Assembly (NCBI GenBank): GCA_963402885.1
Contig: OY727094.1
Coordinates: 9,302,501-9,366,500 of the forward strand
Direction: 5' to 3'
Length of the DNA: 64,000 nt
From: Antedon bifida
Taxonomy: Eukaryota; Echinodermata; Crinoidea; Comatulida; Antedonidae
This document shows positions 59,931 through 64,000 of the stretch, piece after piece. The translations under genes were made by a program, and so were the position numbers. How positions within the stretch are numbered: position 1 is the first letter of the stretch; each line of letters begins with the position of its first letter. Under the pieces are notes generated by a model. The model was not told where the DNA came from, searched no databases, and worked only from the letters and a program-made list of their open reading frames with translations.

Positions 59931-60659
59931 TGGTGGATAGGATTTGTGAACACATGATTCCATAATTCTATTTCTGAACAAATTTCTTAGCAAATTAAAG
60001 GATAAATTGGTACTAAATGTCTTTTTCCAATTTAAAAAAATGTCTATAACGAATTTATTGCAAAGGGCTTTTATTTCACAGAAAGATTAATGATGATACT
60101 GCCTATATTTTGTTTCAATTAAACATAAAATATATTATAGTTTACGATTGATAAAAAGTATGTAAGATAGGCCTAACTACAAAAATACCTTGTCGACTTG
60201 TTAGTGCATTATTAATTATTGCCATCGAGTTGTTGACAGGTTGATTAAATACACATCATTTATTCACGTGTGTATTTAATTCTCGAACGCATCGAAAAAC
60301 CAACCAGACACGTCGATGAAAAACTTCTGACCAATCAACAACCGTTTACAATTAATGCGCCCTCTATGTTGAGTAAAATCAAAGGTGGTAAAATTACGCA
60401 CCGTTTGTAAACCTTGCGTGAAATCCTTCCGATCTCGAAAAAACATAGTCCAATAGACATAAAATAAATCGGAATAAAAGTCAATGTTACATTTCTTTAT
60501 TATGTAATGTATGTTTAAATTAAAAACATTTCTAAAACACATGCCAGCTTTTAAGATAAGATAATTTGATATGAAATGTTGAATTTAGCACTGAAACAAT
60601 GCATTTAAAAAATGTAACATTGACTTTTATTCCGATTTATTTACTATAATTGTGAACTC

Positions 60660-61475
60660 GAAATAAAGTTTGACTAAAAAGTGCGATGTGGCCAAATATG
60701 GTAGTGATATGCCCAAATATGGTGTAGTGATATGCCCAAATATCTATTATACGTCCTCATCTTAAATATTGTTCCGTAATTTTCAATTCAATTTCTCCAT
60801 GTCAGGCCCGTCGCGAATTGACGCTGTTCAACGGAAGTTTGTACGATTCCTGTCTTAATTCTCCCATGGAACTATATAGTTTGTCCTAATTTTTCCTTTT
60901 CCATTAATTCTGTTCAGCAATCGTCGAACGATATCTGATATGTTTTTTTTATATAATATTTTAAATTTTGAATTTGACTGTTCATTAATCTCGCTGTATA
61001 GCTTATATTTAAAATGTCTCTGGCCGTACACGTAATAGACATTTATTGCATATTCCTTTTAGCCGTGTCGACTGTGTACCAGAAGGGGAATTTTTCATAG
61101 ACTACCATATACATTTAATAATCTAAACTGTAATCATATAGATATTTTTACTGATAGTTACTAGTCTACCACAAATATTGATCTTATTGTTAAACTTGGA
61201 AAATATTTATTTTTTTCATTTAAACGTAGAACAGAATTTTTAAACGCACTCACATGATATTTATTTATTTGTATATTATTTGGGCCAAAGGCCATATAAA
61301 ATAAATGTTTCTTGGATTTCCAAGAAAGAAGAAGAAGAAGAAGAAGTTACTTATATTTATTTGTATTTTATTGTTAACTGTTTTTAATTGATGTTGTGCT
61401 GTTTTATGTTTCAAACTTGTTAGTGGCTGTATTTATCGCTGTTTGTTTCGATTGAATAAAGTGTAGACAGAGCTT
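60660..61475. mobile_element. MITE of the AAGCTCTGTCTACACTATC family, copy 5, split by LINE tails
   Basis: The left part (AAAGTTTGACTAAAAAGTGC, CCAAATATGGTAGTGATATG) and right end (GTGTAGACAGAGCTTAAG at 61460-61475) belong to one element separated by about 720 foreign bases. It is the partner of 27293-27391 in the other arm. Confidence 0.55.
60740..61459 (+). mobile_element. LINE 3'-end fragments
   Basis: In broken frames the first part encodes HLKYCSVIFNSISPCQARR, then NSPMELY, resembling the C-terminal end of CR1/L2-like ORF2. A 3' end follows with GGCCAAAGGCCATATAAAAT and a (GAA)n run at 61327-61346, then a second short tail ending in GATTGAATAAAG. Both are decayed. Confidence 0.55.
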
Positions 61476-62253
61476 AAGACCATTCAGCTTTTTATATGCC
61501 ATTTATTTTGGAAACGCATTTCGCCCTGAACATCCATTTATTCGTTGTTGTTTGAAATGGAGCAGATAACCAATGTAGTAGGCTTATATACTGGAAATGA
61601 ATGTTATAACAAGTATAATCGACGCTTGATTTTAATGTGATTGTAAATGTTATATTTTTCTATTTTCTTTTCCGATGTGTTTTAATTGTATAGTAATGTA
61701 TTGGTAAGTGTAATATAAAACAAGGAAAAAGTTTGGAAAACCATTATGATTCAACATTTCCAATTTTATGCCATATAATTATTGTTCTCAATATGCTAAA
61801 CATTTAATCCGTAATTGACGCGATGCCTAAATTAAAATAAATATTAAATCACACGACTCAATTTTAGACTAGTTGTTAATCTGAATCTAAATCACTCTAG
61901 GAAGATAAATTTTAGTATGATTGTATTTTATCTCAAGTCTAGTAAAGAATTCTATTGCTAATTTATCTACACTTTTAAATGATTGAGATATTTTTTAGAA
62001 GCAATATTAACCTTTGTGTTTTTTTGTTATTGTATATTTTGTATACCCGATAACAAATGAATTTGAAAAAAATAATGATGTGAATATAATAATCTGAATC
62101 ACAACACAAAAATTACAATCTGCGCATGTCCTACGCAACTTTATAGGTACAATGGCGATTTTTTCGATGACGTAACAATTGTTGACCTTGAGTTAGTTTG
62201 CACGTAGTAGAGCATACTGTGGTTATTTATCGTTTACAATTTTGCTAATCAAA

Positions 62254-63442
62254 ATGTCGACATTAAACATCCGTTTTATTCAAGTAGCGCCAGTAAGTTA
62301 TTCTTGAATATCATTTCCTACAAACTGTATAGTTTGATTTTAATTTATTTCAGATTTAGGTGAAAATACAGTGATTTAAAAAAATTATATTTGGCGCTCA
62401 TCGGGGACGGCATAGAAAAATAAGGTCCGCGCACAATGTGTGATTTAGGTTGGGTATCACATCTGTCAAAAACACTCGGAGGGAAATATTTAAAAGTTTA
62501 CCACATAGGCCTACTATTTAGTAGCATAAGGCTTTAGCTATAACTTTAAACACGAGGAAAATGCAAATGTTGCTTTATCTCTCTATTGCTATATTATTTG
62601 TAGTAAAACAAAAAAATAAAACAATAATAATTATTACAAAACCGCAGTAACGCAAATTTGTCGTCTGCACATACCAACAGCGCAGGTTATGTCTTGACAA
62701 CAGTTACGCCCCACTGTTGCGACATCATGGAGAGAGAGGGGTTTTCTTCACAATGAATTCAGCCGCAGAAAGAAAGTGGTTACGTCATAGACACGTCGGT
62801 GGTGTGATTGGCGGTTGTGTGTGACGTGGCGTCTACTTTTAACCAATAAGCTTCTGCTGTCTGGTATCATATTATTGTGGGGATCATCTCATATTAGTTT
62901 TCTTTCACGGTGTACACGGCGGAGGGCCGCGCAGGCAGCAGCAGGTACGCGGTAGGGGCGAGATCGAGGAGAGAACATAACCCGTCGACATTATTCCTCG
63001 CCCGGCCCTGAGACGTCAGGCTGTAGCATAGGCCAAGGCTATAATTAATAAGCCTAACTAGGCCTAGTAATGGTTTAAGGTTAGGCCTAATGATGTATTT
63101 TTTTAAATATATTTGTGCAGATTGATAACATTGAGGAGGACATCGAATCTCAAGTATCAGAGGGTGATGATGTAGGCCTAGGCCTAGGCCTATCTCAAGA
63201 AAGCACAACTGTGCGGGATACATGCATCCTCAAAATTGAGACTGAGACTGAGAGTGATTCCTCATCTGCAGACCAAAAAGACAAGAGTCTTTTTGAAGAA
63301 GGAAAAAGTAGTAGTGAAAACAGCACCTCAAGTAGAGGCACATGGGACAATAAAACAGATTTTCTGTTGTCTTGTCTGGGGTATGCTGTTGGGTTAGGAA
63401 ATGTTTGGCGATTTCCTTACCTGTGCTATGAAAATGGTGGCG
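62254..63442 (+). CDS. Second SLC6 transporter gene, first two exons (continues past window)
   Basis: Exon 1 is 62254-62292 (13 residues, [13 protein letters not shown]) and exon 2 is 63121-63442; both have GT-AG signals and end in the same phases as the first SLC6 gene. Exon 2 encodes the acidic serine-rich N-tail ([34 protein letters not shown]) and the start of TM1 with [18 protein letters not shown], the sodium-symporter signature. Differences from the first gene include IW to VW, EP to AP at the exon 1 end and a longer run at GLGLGL. Nothing seen is disabling. The remaining exons should lie beyond 64000. It is likely a paralogue made by the inverted duplication. Confidence 0.85.
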
Positions 63443-64000
63443 GTAAGCATCTTAATTTTATTTTATTTTTTATTTAAAAACTGTAAAGTTTATGTTTATA
63501 AACATCATTAGTATAGAGGCTGAGAAAAAAAGTGAATCCTTCACTACACTGTACCACTAGGTAGGCCTAGGCCTAGCCCTATAACATTAACAATAAAAAA
63601 AACATCTTTTCTAAGGCCTATATGCTCGCTAGAGTAGTACTATAGTATAGTACTGTACTGATTAGGTTATATGCAGTGTACATAAAATAAAGCGTCTGTC
63701 GGAGGCCTATTATACCATATGTTCGCCTTAATTAAGACTTCTGAATAGGCCTAGGACTATTTCATTTCTTTTTCTAAACCAAATTATGGAATGAACTTCA
63801 ACAATATAAATCTCTAAATTAGAATCTTAAAGATGTATTTTCCCCCAAAAACATGAAAAATGAAGAGTAATAAAATCAGACTTTATAGGCCATTTTGCAG
63901 TTTACAGTAATAAAGTTATCCACTTCTTAAAAAAAAAAAACAACAAAAATATTTCACAAACGGTTTCAGTTCGGAAATTAATTATTTTTAATGGTTTAAG
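63443..64000 (+). other. Intron 2 of the second SLC6 gene (to window end)
   Basis: No exon is visible. It has TAGGCCTA words and a stretch matching, inverted, intron 2 of the first gene around 25250-25500, including TTCGCCTTAATTAAGACTTC at about 63721. Confidence 0.55.

Larger units (their letters stand above)
60170..63990. repeat. Right arm of large inverted duplication (SLC6 side)
   Basis: Reverse-complement match of 25265-28275 in blocks, with private insertions here (60740-61460 LINE tails, about 62760-62800, about 62990-63090). It includes the second SLC6 gene's first two exons and part of its intron 2 (TTTTGCAGTTTACAGTAATA near 63892 versus about 25274 inverted). Confidence 0.8.

Overview
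The window is AT-rich animal nuclear DNA. Genes are split by short GT-AG introns, coding density is low, and mobile elements are packed tightly. The many AGGCCTA words, the gene content and the tRNA-derived SINE suggest a marine invertebrate deuterostome, possibly an echinoderm. That is an inference; nothing in the window proves the taxon.

Left part (1-17.5 kb). Positions 1-1318 repeat 28733-30050 with no difference I could find and no change of offset. They carry N-terminal exons of an axonemal dynein heavy chain and stop at an inserted inverted-repeat element. Three further element-rich stretches follow (2687-3642, 3643-4514, 4515-7534). A complete seven-exon gene for a Gfo/Idh/MocA (inositol-dehydrogenase-like) oxidoreductase lies at 8764-13642 on the plus strand, with MITEs and a SINE in its introns. 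Then come two minisatellites with 71-bp and 97-bp periods.

Middle-left (17.6-32 kb). A complete 13-exon SLC6 transporter gene of the glycine-transporter type runs on the minus strand (17604-26701). Next to it, divergently oriented, are five N-terminal exons of the dynein heavy chain on the plus strand (28956-31908). The last of these has a likely nonsense codon and no later dynein exons follow, so I call it a truncated pseudogene.

Centre (32.5-55.5 kb). A tandem array of about six units, each about 2.4-2.6 kb before insertions, is built from pieces of the neighbouring SLC6 gene. The pieces keep one orientation but are in scrambled order: C-terminal exon, exon 2, part of exon 8 fused to exon 11, exon 10, exon 4, exon 3, exon 2. 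The array has been invaded by a 5'-truncated LINE (itself interrupted by a TTAA-flanked inverted-repeat element), a second internally deleted LINE, and a complete hAT element with an intact two-exon transposase and a perfect 8-bp target duplication.

Right part (55.5-64 kb). Fragments of another SLC6 paralogue lie at 55.5-55.9 kb. After them comes an inverted, diverged copy of the SLC6/dynein divergent block: a broken dynein exon on the minus strand (57546-57675), an intergenic stretch with a fold-back element and LINE tails, and the first two exons of a second SLC6 gene on the plus strand (62254-63442). That gene runs off the window.

I see no prokaryotic genes, CRISPR array or viral genome. 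The most unusual features are the shuffled-exon SLC6 array, the inverted divergent gene block, and several elements whose arms are built from short reiterated GC-rich words.
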